Source of the DNA: Liriodendron chinense
Taxonomy: Eukaryota; Streptophyta; Magnoliopsida; Magnoliales; Magnoliaceae
Length of the DNA stretch: 64,000 nt
Direction: 5' to 3'
Assembly (NCBI GenBank): GCA_003013855.2
Contig: ML058337.1
Span: forward strand, 2,418,001 to 2,482,000
Shown: piece by piece, positions 11,241-21,659 of the stretch
Layout of the letters: each line of letters opens with the position of its first letter
How positions within the stretch are numbered: the first letter of the stretch is position 1
Translations under genes and position numbers: made by a program
Notes under the pieces: model-generated
Seen by the model: only the letters and a program-made list of their open reading frames with translations
Told to the model about the DNA's origin: nothing
Database searches by the model: none

Positions 11241-12241
11241 TTCCTGCTTTCTCCTTTTGCTCCTTTCTTCCTTTCTTCTCCTCTCTTTCTACTTTCTTTG
11301 GTCCTTCTTTCATCTTCATCCAATGGCTTCAAATGGCTCTTTTTAGTCTCCAATTGGGTGAATTCCGCTCTCATTCCTGAAATCACAAAACATGCATTAG
11401 ACAGGCATTTTAAGCATGAAAACCATGCGTATAATGTGATGTACTGGGCAATGCAATGTATAAATTTGAGGTTCAACAATTAACAAGAAAATGTAACTAT
11501 CTAGACAAGGTTAATCATGCAAAATTGGTCAAGGATATACATTTGCAATGAAAGCACAAAGGGCTTATAGCCCAATCAACCAACCTCCCCTATTGGTATA
11601 TCAAGACCAAAACTAAGCAAAGATTAGCATATAATGAAGCATAAAACTCAAGATGATTAGCTAATCTAAGCAATGAGATAGTCTAGCAGCAATTATATAA
11701 AATAGAAGCAAGGCTAAACTATCAAATTTGGGCTCATGAGGCTTGAATCCTCTAATTTGCCCATAAACACAAAAATGAGGCTGAAATCCTCAGATTTTCC
11801 TATAATTCCAAAGAGGCTAAATTCCTCAAGTTCATCAATTTGCTCAAAATGAGGCTTGATCCTCATATATGTATTTGAGCTCAATATGGTCTCCTAAGGT
11901 CACCTAACCTAGATCACAACCCCCTTGGGTATGATAAATAGGACCCAACATACTTGTTGGGAGGGAATTCATTTATCCTAGATTTTTTTCCCTTAGGTTC
12001 ATTCCAAGTTGGAGAGCAATGTTTGGTAAGGGATATGACAATAGTTCCTACCCTAGTTATTGTTGACCTCAACTAATCATTTTACTTATAGTTCAACATG
12101 AGGCAACATAGATTCCCCTTTTTACTCCATATCATGAACATCCCAAAACAGAAAAAACACTTACACCCAATTACATGTCAGTACATAATTTATAATAAAA
12201 ACTTTACAAAGTGACATGTACTGACACGAAACATCTTCAAT

Positions 12242-12326
12242 ATCTCCCCCTCAACATCTGCACCTAAGAAGGCCTACAAAACAAATTGGCTTCTTGGTGG
12301 GATATAGTTCTCCCCCTTTTTGTCAA
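12242..12326 (-). promoter_or_regulatory. Two polypurine-type tracts of element F
   Basis: On the minus strand GACAAAAAGGGGGAGAA (12308-12324) and ATGTTGAGGGGGAGAT (12242-12257) have the form usual before or near the 3' LTR of plant copia elements. The sequence after the second tract does not match the start of the F LTR, so I cannot say which tract is used. Confidence 0.5.
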
Positions 12327-12584
12327 TCATTGACAAGGGTTAGCTTAAAAAAGATTTGCCTATAAGAGCAGGGAAGCTAAACCATGAATTAGGAGAGATA
12401 GATCATGAAACATATGGGAGAATAGAAGCAATACATAGAAACCTGATATACAATAATCTTTACGCACAAGAGGGCCTTTTGCCCAATCAACAAAACACCC
12501 CAACTGGCATGTATATTAAGAGCAATGAAACACATTTAAGCTATATTAAACAGAACCATGAGCCATAAGGGCTTAATGCCCAAA

Positions 12585-12589
12585 CCATC
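12585..12589. repeat. Target site duplication of element D (left copy)
   Basis: CCATC directly before the LTR start. The partner is CCATC at 32219-32223. Five bases is the usual length for gypsy integrases. Confidence 0.9.
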
Positions 12590-12869
12590 TGTTGGAACTA
12601 GAAAAATGGATCGCAATGACGTTTTCTAAAATGTGGTGTTTTGTTGCTCTGGGGTTCTGAATAATAGAAACACTCATAGACAATCACAAGCATTCACAAA
12701 AGTACACAAGAGAAGAGATATCGCAAGGCGAATTTTATTCCAGAGATCCTGAGATCTTGTACATTCCAGGTCGTGATCTAGCACGAGCCCTTAATTACAT
12801 CAAATGATCGATGACCCTTGATTAAAAGGTAAAAGACTAGTCAGCGGGGACTATGGTCTCAGAGTTCAC

Positions 12870-12965
12870 GGTCGTGGAGACCTGTGTTTGTGTGGTCGTA
12901 GAGACCTGTATTTGTATGGTCACGAAGACCTGTATTTATATGGTCGTGGAGACCTGTATTTATTG
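12870..12965 (-). repeat. Four 24-bp repeats in LTR D
   Basis: Units begin with GGTC at 12870, 12894, 12918 and 12942. Most hold GGTC near a GAGACC that could pair with it. The same four units are in the other LTR at 29692-29787. Confidence 0.85.
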
Positions 12966-13569
12966 TGTTATGTTATGGACTGATCCATCCTTGTATGAGT
13001 CGGATGTCTATGTCCCATGTTTTGACCGGAGATCCAGGCTGAGACTGTCAGGGTTTATGGCCGGAAAGGACGACTCTGGGCCCGCGCCTGTCAATGTATG
13101 GACAGGTGACCTCGGGAAGTCCATTCCACAGTTGTGTGTACCTGAGCAGCTCAACCAGCGTATGCCGTTTAGATGGGTAGGGCATCGACTGTTCTTGAAG
13201 TGTCAGTCTTTAACAAATTGTGTGTGATAGTTTAGAACTCTCCTGAATTGGTTTATCATGTTAATCATAGTCCCCTTTGCTTAGTCCGGGCCTGAATCCG
13301 GGTCATATTATGATAGTACATGTGATAATGATACATCAGTAAAATTCTGGGCACTGGCGGCCTCTTTTCGAGAAGTTACTTCATTCATCTCATTGGATCG
13401 GATCGGGCTCCAAAGGCTTGCATTCTGCTCATTGGGTGGCCCGGATGAGTTATTTGACTGCTCCGTTGCGTCCGGAATGCTCGAAATACCCAAGATAGGC
13501 CCAAACAGGGCTCGAAAACATCATAAAATGAAGATTTGAAGGTGCTGAAATGATCATTCGAAGTGCTGA

Positions 13570-13940
13570 TTTTTATGATCCGCTGGCCTGATTTTACTGA
13601 TGCGCTGGGGCCAGTGCGTCCAAAAATGATTGTTAAAAATGTTCTATTTTACTGATCCGCTGGTCGATTTTTGTGATGCGCTGGGGTCAGTGCGTCCAAA
13701 AATGATTGTTAAAAATGTTCTATTTTACTGATCCGCTGGCCCTGTTTTTGTGATGCGCTGGGGCCAGTGCGTCCAAAAATGACTTGTTTTGAAGATGTGT
13801 ATTTTTCTAATCCGCTGAGGTATTTTAGTGACGCGCTGGGGCCAGTGTGTCCAAAATTGACTTCGTTTTGGAATGTTTATATTTCTGATCCGCTGAGGTA
13901 TTTTAGTGACGCGCTGGGGCCAGTGCGTCGGTAAAATAAG
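13570..13940 (-). repeat. Five 78-bp repeats in LTR D (left)
   Basis: Each unit has GATCCGCT, about 25 bp, then GCGCTGGGGCCAGTGCGTCC, an imperfect inverted repeat, then a T-rich spacer. The array is downstream of the LTR TATA box on the minus strand and so would be in the transcribed leader or tail. The right LTR has seven units. Confidence 0.88.
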
Positions 13941-14168
13941 CTTGGTTCAACGTATTTCGCGATGCGCTACTACACTTGTATGTTTTTAGGTTCTCCACCA
14001 GACTTGCTGTGGTCGGAAGTGGGATTTCTGGTGATCGGCGAAGGGTTTCCGATGGTCAGAAAAAGAGATTCCGGCGAGGGATTCCGACGAGCTCAAAAAC
14101 CTAAAGCTCTCTCCTTCTCTCGATTCTTTTCGATTCCTTCGATTCTTTTTTAATGAGGCGAGGGGGGG

Positions 14169-14176
14169 TATTTATA
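14169..14176 (-). promoter_or_regulatory. TATA box, left LTR of D
   Basis: TATAAATA on the minus strand, after GGCTA; identical in the right LTR (31144-31151) and in E (62038-62045). Confidence 0.65.
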
Positions 14177-14751
14177 GCCGAAGTCAGCCAATAGGAGACC
14201 GTCACGTGTAGTGCGTCAAGAAAATGGGTTGGCGCGTCGAGAACTGCTCATAAGTCGGGAACTACTCGCGACAAGCTGCTCGCATATTAAGATGTGACGC
14301 CTTCTAACGCTCCGAGAAGGACTGCTCGCAGGGATCAGGACGTCGGCTCGAAGACTCGGTAACTGTGCGCCGTATATATCTAATATGTGATCTGCGAGCA
14401 AATGATCTCGAGAGTCGAATAGAACTGCTCGCAGGATCAGGACGTCGTGATGAGATACGATCACTGCTATTTCGACTATAACACTAAATTTAATGATGCG
14501 CTGGGGTATTTTAGTGACGCGCTGACCTACTCGTGTTTTGCAAAATTGGGTTTTGAGAAACGGAGGGCTTGTGGGGCCCGCTTTGCGATGGAAGTCGATG
14601 CACTGGCTCTATTTCTTCCTGATTGAGGTAACCCTCCCAAATTTGTAGGGTTCTAATCATGATGACCGGTGGGGTCCACCACTGGCTCAATTTTTCATTT
14701 TTGGTCTGTTGTAGACAAATTTGGCTTTTAAAGAGAAGTGAGGAATCCCGG

Positions 14752-15060
14752 TCGCGTCTCCAAGATGCGACCAGCCCTGGTCGTGCTCGACGAAAGGGGT
14801 CGCATTTCCAAAATGCGACCACCCCGGCTCGTGTTCGACGAAAGGGGTCGCATTTTCGAAATGCGACCAGCCCGACTCGTGCTCGATGAAACGGGTCGCA
14901 TTTCCAAAATGCGAGCAGCCCGGCTCGTGCTCGACGAAAGGGGTCGCATTTCCAAAATGCTACCAGCCCGGCTCGTGCTCGACGAAAGGGGTCGCATTTT
15001 CGAAATGCGACCAGCCCGGCTCGTTTATCGTCGAAGGGGTCACACCCAGAATGCGAGCAC
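14752..15060 (-). repeat. 48-bp hairpin repeats in U3 of LTR D (left)
   Basis: About six and a half units with exact 48-bp spacing (GGGGT or its variant at 14796, 14844, 14892, 14940, 14988 and 15036). Each holds GGTCGCATTT/AAATGCGACC, a palindrome with arms of up to 11 bp. The repeats read as protein in several frames, but that is a by-product. Confidence 0.9.
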
Positions 15061-15310
15061 TTAACAGCTCCCGACATATGAGCGGTCGCGGTTTCTGGTC
15101 TCGGGCATGGATGGTTCTAGTGTGATGTCTGTGGTGATTTTCGCTGTGATTTTCGATGCACTGGCCCTGAATCTAATCAGGTGATGATTTGGGCACTCAT
15201 AATCATTGTTTCGAATACCTTGACTTTTGGAACCTCAACAGATGCCCCTCCGATGCGTTGGGATGGACGTCGGACATCCATTGCATACCATAAGAATTTG
15301 CGGGTCCCAC

Positions 15311-15318
15311 TATAAATA
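15311..15318 (+). promoter_or_regulatory. TATA box for the antisense gene of D
   Basis: CACTATAAATAGG lies 71 bp inside the internal region, on the plus strand, outside the LTR, and points toward the mobile domain gene. The nearest ORF on that strand starts at 16440. No transcript data are available, so promoter use is inference. Confidence 0.5.
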
Positions 15319-16439
15319 GGAAACCTCAGGCCATTTCCGCCATTTCACTTTCATTTTCGGCACTTCCGAGCTCTCGCTAGCGCATTAAGCAAATTGCCAG
15401 CGCGTCATAATATTATCGCGCGCGTCGTAAAAATCAAGGTGGGGCATTTGCCCTATGCGCTACCCATAGCGCGTCCAAAAAAATGGATTTAGGAGATCTT
15501 GAACGCGCCAGTCTTGCGTGCATATTTACTGGACACGCTACCATCAGCGCGTTGCGTAATTTCAAAGTTTGGCAAAATTCCCTATTTTATCCACGCGCTG
15601 ATGCCAGTGCATCTTGTTTTGAACTTTGACAGAATTCATGCATCTTTCGACGCGTTGGGGCTAGCGCGTACTCGCGTCTGTTGGAGACTTGGGTTTGTGG
15701 GTTTTCTGATTTATACGACGCGCTACTCCCTATGCGTATAGTTTATCGATTTATATGACTGCGCTAGTCCTTGCTCGTCTAGTTCATTGGACTTGTAAAA
15801 ATGATCCTATTTAAGAGACGCGCTGGGGCTAGCGCGCATGTGAATTTCGGACTTGTGGATTGTCCAATTTTGGACGCGCCGAGTCCAGTGCTCCCTGATG
15901 TTCAGGGTTATGATTTTGTCCAATTTTAGGACACTTTTATTAATCATGTCCAGAATGGATCAACATGCTCATACTTCGGTTCAACTGCTCACTGCTCGTG
16001 ATATTTGGGCCGTTATTTCGGGTGCGTGGAGCCTTACGCACCCTCAAATTCAACCTGACAGCCTTTGAATATCATCGGGGTGCGTGAAGCCTCACTGCAC
16101 CCAGGCTATAGGACTTGGTGGAATTTGGGGATTTTACAAATTTTATCCTGGCGATTAGCCGAGTCTCTAAAGGGTATGAGCCCCTATACCTCTGCTTCAT
16201 ATTTGTGCATGCGTGCCAGTTGTCCTAGGGAGGCGTAGGGTCTCATGCACTTAGAAGACTTCTAGATCGCATCAGCCTAATGGGCAATTTTAGTGGCTAA
16301 TTTAAGTGATGTTTCGAGCATACCTTTGCATGTCTTTTCTTGGCCTTTCTGACTTTACGCGAGTAGCTTCACGTGTTTTTCTTTCTTTTCTCTTGTCGGA
16401 CTGCCTTATTGGTTCATCAGTCTTGTTTCTTAGCAGACG
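15319..16439 (+). other. Leader of the antisense gene, with GCGCT/AGCGC inverted repeats
   Basis: No supportable ORF. It carries about seven imperfect inverted repeats related to those in the LTR 78-bp array, at about 15457-15472 (arms GCGCTA/TAGCGC), 15533-15553, 15593-15610, 15649-15668, 15717-15737, 15818-15838 and 15875-15895. A consensus-like splice acceptor TTTCTTAGCAG ends at 16436, three bases before the first ATG. This suggests the leader contains an intron. Confidence 0.6.
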
Positions 16440-17067
16440 ATGGCCATAACTCGCGCTTCTCTACGAGCGGCCCGAGACTGTATAAGGCGGCTTCTGAGCT
16501 CTCTGGATCACCCCGAGGCTTGGTCATCTCTCGCTGCTCAGCATGACGAGGTGGCCGAGGCCTTGACCCAACTGGGCGCGGACTCTCGCCCTATTCTTCA
16601 AGCTATTCAGAACGTCTCGCTGATGGCCTCCATTTCTGACGAACATAAGGAGATCATCTTTGACTTCATCAGCGATTCTTCCCTCTTGGAAGAGTTGGCG
16701 ATCCTCGAGGCGGCGGTGCCTTCTCTGGCCGCTTCTTTCTTATCTTTGTCGAGCCGGCTTCACTCCCTGAAGGAGGAAAAAAGGGAGAGCAGAGGATTCT
16801 TAGCTTGGCTTGTCCCGCTGGCGGAGGCCGAGTTTCCAGATCGCCGCACTGGTATCTGGAGGATAGTCAGGGAGGCCCTACAGGGAGCATGACAGGCTGG
16901 CGATCGACGTCTCCATTATGAGGAATTATGCCAATGCCGAGCACCTGAACTTCAACTTTGTGCAGCAATGCATTTCCTTTCTAGTGGACCTGATTTCCAA
17001 GGAAGCCCAAGTCCAGGCGAAGGTGGACGAGTTGAAAGCTCGAGTTCTTCCGCTGGTGCAGGACTGA
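16440..17067 (+). pseudogene. First ORF of the antisense unit in D, unknown function
   Basis: It starts at ATG 16440 right after a splice-acceptor-like sequence and reads 150 residues, predicted mostly helical and leucine-rich. A frameshift near 16885 moves it into a frame that continues helically to a TGA at 17065-17067. I recognise no domain. It could be an upstream exon of the mobile domain gene or a separate protein. A second acceptor (GTTGCAG, ending 17457) comes before the next ATG. The stretch 17068-17463 has no clear ORF and looks intronic. Confidence 0.5.
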
Positions 17068-18694
17068 GATCCTCTCTTTCTGGCTATGGGGATGGGTCCC
17101 CGCAATTTTGCGTCATTTTACATCGATTACTAATTTTTAATCATTTAAACGGTTGATATAACAATCTAGACATTTGGAATTGCCCTCATGGTTGATGAAC
17201 AATAATCATATCTTTCTGCTTTGCTTCTGTCCTCCCTTGTTTGCATGTTTGTGATGACGGTGTTGTGGCTGTGAATGTTGTTGCTTCATTTCTTTTCTTT
17301 TTCATTGGTTTGAATGCGTTCTGCCGGGGCCTGGATTGGCGCTTGTACTTTGTTTACCCGCTGCTTCGCATCCCTTTGAATTTTGTGAATGTTAGATCGA
17401 CTTTATGCGAACATTTTCCTTTTGCCCTGTATCTAAGCCTTTTACATGCCGTTGCAGATTACAATGGCCAGTGATCCTTCACAGGCTGGTCCTTCGGGTC
17501 CATCGCTAACTCCGTCGAAGCGTAAGCGTGCCATTGCTAAATAGGTTTCCAGGCCATCGGCTGAGAATCCGCAATGGTTCCTTCCCCCGGAGACATTCAA
17601 CTTTTATGAGCGCATTTGACTCTTCCGAAGAATGTTCAGCGGAAGATACTCTGCGACAAAGCCCTGCCGACCCCTCCTGATGAGGGTACTCAAGAAGAAT
17701 GGGATGCGTGGTACGCTCCCCTGCAAGGTTTTCGGATGGACGAGGTGGTTGGGTCCGAAGAGGGCGAGGCTAGCCCGGTCGCACCCGTACAGTCTGCCAA
17801 GCGCGGCCGCCTGAAGACAGCTAGTAAGAGAGCCAAACAAGTATACATGGAAAACCAAGCCAAATTAAAGTCGGACAGAATGAGGGTTGTTTGGTCGTCG
17901 GTGAAACTAGTCCTGTCGTCACTCATGATACGGAACCCGTACACGAAGCAGTACATCCAATTTCCGAAGAGCTTCCAGCGATACCGATCTCTCCCAAGCA
18001 TCGAGCCTTCCGATGTGTGTCGTGCCAACTATTTTTATAGCGTCGACTCCTGGACGTCCATTCCAGAGACATTCCTCAACTGCGCTGTATCTAAGAACGA
18101 TACACTGCAGTCTGCCCTTGGGGAGAAGGACATGATATTTTTGGAGCCAAACCACGATCCCCACCTACCATTTCCAACTCACTACTACGAGACACTGCGT
18201 CAGAGATTCCGACCCTTGTCAGATGTAGAGATTTGGCCGACGGGTGGGTTCCGGACTCGAGGTCACTTGAGTCCTCACCCCGGTTACGAGGCTTGGTCCA
18301 ACTGGATAATTGAGCAGCACGAAGATACCCTGAAGCAGGTGGCTCTCCTAAGGGCCATCCAGGCGACGTCGAGCTATTTTTACAGGAAGCCATGTGTCTA
18401 TAAAGGGTTTTTTAATCACTGGAGCTCCATTACGAATTCCTTTCATCTGCCGTACGGGGAAATGAGCATATCACTCTGGGATCTATATCGGATAGCCGGT
18501 CTTCCAGTCCGTGGTAGAATCTACGATGAGTGGACCCCTAGCGATGAGGAGCTCTCCAAGAAGAAGAAGGGCATCGATGAGGGCTTTTATTCAGCAGCCT
18601 GTTATGAGTTATTCGCGGAGCTGCTGCAGTTCCTGGGCTCCAAGGATAAGGTGCCCTTTGAAGATTGGCTGATTTACTTCAGCCATGGTCTAAA

Positions 18695-18780
18695 GTGAGT
18701 TCTTTAACTCAAGTGGTGTATTTTCATTTCATTCTATCTTCTTTCTTTTATTGATGGTTTCCTTTCTCTTTCTTTTTCAG
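18695..18780 (+). other. Intron 1 of the mobile domain gene
   Basis: Donor GTGAGT at 18695 and acceptor TTTTTCAG ending 18780, 86 bp, T-rich. Removing it joins HGLN to LDYTAYD in one frame and avoids the TGA at 18696. This is direct evidence that the gene is read from the plus strand. Confidence 0.82.
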
Positions 18781-20876
18781 CTTGGATTACACGGCATATG
18801 ATGAAGGCCGCAGGGATAAACTGGTCTTGGAGGCTAAGATGAAGAAGAAGTTCCCGCGGCCGAATAAGCTGTCTCCCACCTGCGAGCTTGCCGGACTTTT
18901 AGCCTATTGGCTATGCTGCGTGGCCCTCCCGAGCTCTAAGCAGGCAGACAGTGTAAGAGTCTCCTGTTTTGCCGTAGCAGGGAGTCTGGCTTATGGCCAT
19001 CGTTATGCTGCTGGCCCCGGTAGTTTTATGCTCTATCTACCGAGATTTGGGCGGCGTAATCAGTAACAAGGGCTCTACTTCCTTCGGAATCAACTCTTCC
19101 TTCTGCGGGTGGCACTATTTTTCTGGATGGCTCGGGGTTTACTTCCCGTGGGTCTACGGCATGGAACTTAAGGACTTCATTCGGAGAGGATCGGTTCCGC
19201 TGCACGCTTTTTAGAAGCGGAAGATGAACAACGGAAACTTGGCGACTATCAAGGCAAAGATAGCTCGTCAAGATGACGTCGACTTCTTCCTTTTCTCCGG
19301 GACCAGCAGTGAGGATCCAGAATTGCTCAATGATGATGAGAATCTTAGTTCCTATCAGCGCTCGTTCTTGGTGTCCATCCGCCTGAGTTCGTTGCCTTTG
19401 AGGGAGGGGGCTGAGTTTTGGAGAGAGCCGTATTACCCGAACTGATTCGCTCGCCAATTCGGTTATGACCAGGGGGTACCAGAAACTCTTGAACCAGTGA
19501 CGCGAGAGCAGCGAGCCTATGGCATAGGACCGATTCACTGGAAGTGGATATGGCGTCAACTCTTGCTAACCGAGTCAGGCTGTTCCTTCATCGTCCCGAG
19601 GTACAGAGTATACTCCTGGTGCCACGTACAGGATGGATGAGGTGGTGGGCTCACCAATACTCCTTGGTCAGAAACAATCGACACGTGGCCGATCCTGTTT
19701 TCATTCCTCCTACCATCGTTGATCCTGCTCCTGCGGACGGCCTGGGCTATGTATTAGAGCCAACACATCAACTGGCCACTCCTGGTGTGAAGAAATTCCT
19801 GACTTCTCTGAACGTGGTAATTGATCACGAAAAGCCTGAGCATACACTAGAAGGGTGGGTTGCTTATGGGCAAAGAATTACGCTGCGGGGAGATCAGAGT
19901 TCTCTACTAGTGGGTCCCATGACAGAGGGGCAGAGAGAGGGTTATGACATTGGTGATGATGATGAAGGCGGCAATGATGACGGTGACGATGGGGGTGACA
20001 ATGTTGGCGGTGCTGGTGACCACGACGAAGATGTTGGGGGTGGCAATGATGGAGAAGGTGGCGGTGATGTTGAGGGTGGTGACGGCGATGAAGAGGGTGG
20101 TGTAGGTGATGAAGAGGGTGGTGTTGCAGCTGCGGCAACCCCCTTGACTGGTGATCAGGAAGGTTATGATCAGAGCCCAGTGAGTTGGACGAGTCTATCC
20201 AGACGTTCTGTTCCAGGAGACAGTGATTCAGAGCCGTCTCCTGAGCGGTCTGGGCCTCGAGTGAAGACCGCTCATCGCGTCCCCGTTGCTGATGGAGGAA
20301 AGAAAATAAAGGACCTGTGGAAGCCGTACAAGGCCGAGAAGGCACGGAGTCGACTCTCCAAGGCTTCCGGCAGCGTCCCGATTGACGACGCGAGTGGACC
20401 AAGGGAGGAAGGGGAGATGAGCTCATAGGCAGCCCCCAGCGGAAATCGTCCCACGGAAGAGGGTGAAGATAACAAGCGGATATACGACAGATCTGTTCCC
20501 GAGGCAGACATAGAACCCATCCCTATGGACCTTGACGGTGGGCCACAAGCTGAAGATCCCCCTCTTGCCGACCCTGTCAGTACTGTAGCTGCAGTAAACC
20601 CTAACCCTACTCCTGAGGCGGGCCCTACTATTATTATGGAAGAGGTAGCGCCCCCTACTCAAGAAACCATGCCCTCGGACGTTGTCAGCGCATCAGAGCC
20701 TGTCACGGAAGTAACTCCTGCTGTCGAATCGATTCCGGCCATCACTGCCCTTGAGACAATCGCGCCTTCTTCTCCTAAACTGCCCGAGCCAGCAATGGAG
20801 ACGGTGACTGAACGTGTCCCAGCATTATCAGTGCCCGTTGCTTCCACTAGTGTTCCAGTCGATGAAGCTCCCGCTG

Positions 20877-20957
20877 GTATACTACTTGCCTTATTACCTT
20901 ATTTACTTCTTTTTCTTTCTTCGGTGTGCTAATGTTTATCATTTCTTTGGTTGGCAG
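20877..20957 (+). other. Intron 2 of the mobile domain gene
   Basis: Donor GTATAC at 20877, a T-rich stretch, and acceptor GGTTGGCAG ending 20957, 81 bp. Splicing joins EAPA to AAPISVP in frame. Confidence 0.75.
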
Positions 20958-21659
20958 CTGCTCCCATCAGTGTCCCAGTTCCTGCAGTTTTACCTGATGT
21001 GTTTGCTTCATCTCTCCAAGGCTTGTCAAGGACAAAAGCAAATCTGCTAAATAGCTTCCTGTCTGACATCACTGATTCATTAAAGAACGGAGACGAATGG
21101 TCCATTTTGGACGAAGCGCTGCAGGCACTAGAACTTAACGCTACGTGGCTCGAAATTGACATTTCTTCGATAGTCAGTCACATGTCCCAATTCAAGGACG
21201 GGATGGCTCAGGTGAACGAGGCAAGGCACCCCAAGGTTGACCCTTCTGTTGAGGAAAAATGCGATCACTTGCGGTCCCTCCTTCCGAAGCTTGAATTACA
21301 CGAGGCGGATGCGGCTGCAGTAAGGAAGGATTGGCAGGCTGCCGATGTTGAGTGTCAACAAGCGACTTGAACACCTTGTAGAGATTGAGAATGAGATGGC
21401 CCGGCTACGAGCCGAACATTCTGTCGTCCATCGTAAACTCTCGAAGTTCAGTGGTCAGAAGGCACGTCTGCAGTCTTTCGTCGACCAGCACGAAGCGAGA
21501 TGCACTGCTATAAGGGTACAGGTTGCAGAGCTGAAACAGTCTCTTCAAGACACCCTTGACCCTGCCCAAGTTTTGGCCGAGGGTGAGGCAAGACAGAAGG
21601 CGATCGAAGAATCTGCAGTTAACCTATTAGAACAATGTTTGAGAACTTTAGACGGTTAA

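Larger units (their letters stand above)
5222..11478 (-). mobile_element. Element C: non-autonomous Athila derivative lacking RT, RNase H and integrase
   Basis: On the minus strand it reads: LTR (11478 to 10050), primer site, gag, protease, an acidic region, a 3' untranslated region with two G-rich tracts, then the first 121 bp of the 3' LTR. The rest of that LTR is displaced to the left of element A, outside the window. Gag and protease closely match element B. Between the protease/acidic ORF and the 3' untranslated region there is no RT, RNase H or integrase, so the element would need enzymes from a relative. Right flank ATTAA (11479-11483) is the candidate target duplication; its partner is outside. 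Confidence 0.88.
10050..11478 (-). repeat. 5' LTR of element C
   Basis: Read on the minus strand, it starts TGTTGAACC at 11478 and ends GCGAACA at 10050. It is 1429 bp and similar throughout to the 3' LTR of B on the opposite strand. Confidence 0.92.
11479..12589 (-). other. 3' internal part of element F, non-coding
   Basis: A/T-rich, no supportable ORF. It holds four GAGG/CCTC mini-hairpins (11738-11752, 11777-11791, 11813-11827, 11851-11864) and three GGGC/GCCC mini-hairpins (11561-11573, 12472-12484, 12569-12581) of families that recur on the other side of D. It also holds two purine-rich tracts on the minus strand. Confidence 0.7.
12590..15240 (-). repeat. 3' LTR of element D (left copy)
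   Basis: 2651 bp, from TGTTGGAAC to CCTCAACA as read on the plus strand. It is 155 bp shorter than the right copy, which matches two missing 78-bp repeat units. In the first ~79 bases I count three substitutions and one indel against the right copy. The polypurine tract candidate is just inside, GGAGGGGC on the minus strand at about 15245-15252. Confidence 0.92.
17464..21659 (+). pseudogene. Plant mobile domain gene, antisense to D gag-pol, with two introns
   Basis: Residues from about 17,900 to 19,200 match the plant mobile domain (aminotransferase-like) pattern: VYKGFFNHW, MSISLWDLYRIAGLPV, then after an intron LAYWLCCVALPS and SIYRDLGG. The family includes Arabidopsis MAIN and MAIL1, nuclear proteins linked to silencing and genome stability, and copies are known in transposons. 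ATG 17464 follows an acceptor-like GTTGCAG. A Gly/Asp/Glu-rich stretch (19948-20140), a Pro/Val-rich stretch and a coiled-coil tail follow. Two introns restore frame. Lesions: TAG 17542-17544, frameshifts near 17615, 19010, 19550 and 21350, TGA 19443-19445, TAG 20426-20428. E carries the tail of the same gene. Confidence 0.85.

Noticed and set aside
12853..13227. 124-residue ORF in LTR D with VVETCIC-like repeats, also at 29675-30010
   Set aside because: Starts in the 24-bp array, is antisense to the element, and has simple-sequence composition. Presence in both LTRs follows from LTR duplication.
14752..15060. CRISPR-like regular repeats
   Set aside because: 48-bp head-to-tail units without unique spacers, duplicated in both LTRs of a plant retrotransposon.
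14511..15077. 188-residue minus-strand ORF with repeated CDPFRRARAGLVAFWK-like units
   Set aside because: It is the 48-bp LTR array read as protein. 48 is a multiple of 3, so several frames stay open on both strands.
19878..20426. 182-residue His-rich minus-strand ORF
   Set aside because: Shadow of the Gly/Asp/Glu-rich repeat of the plus-strand mobile domain gene.
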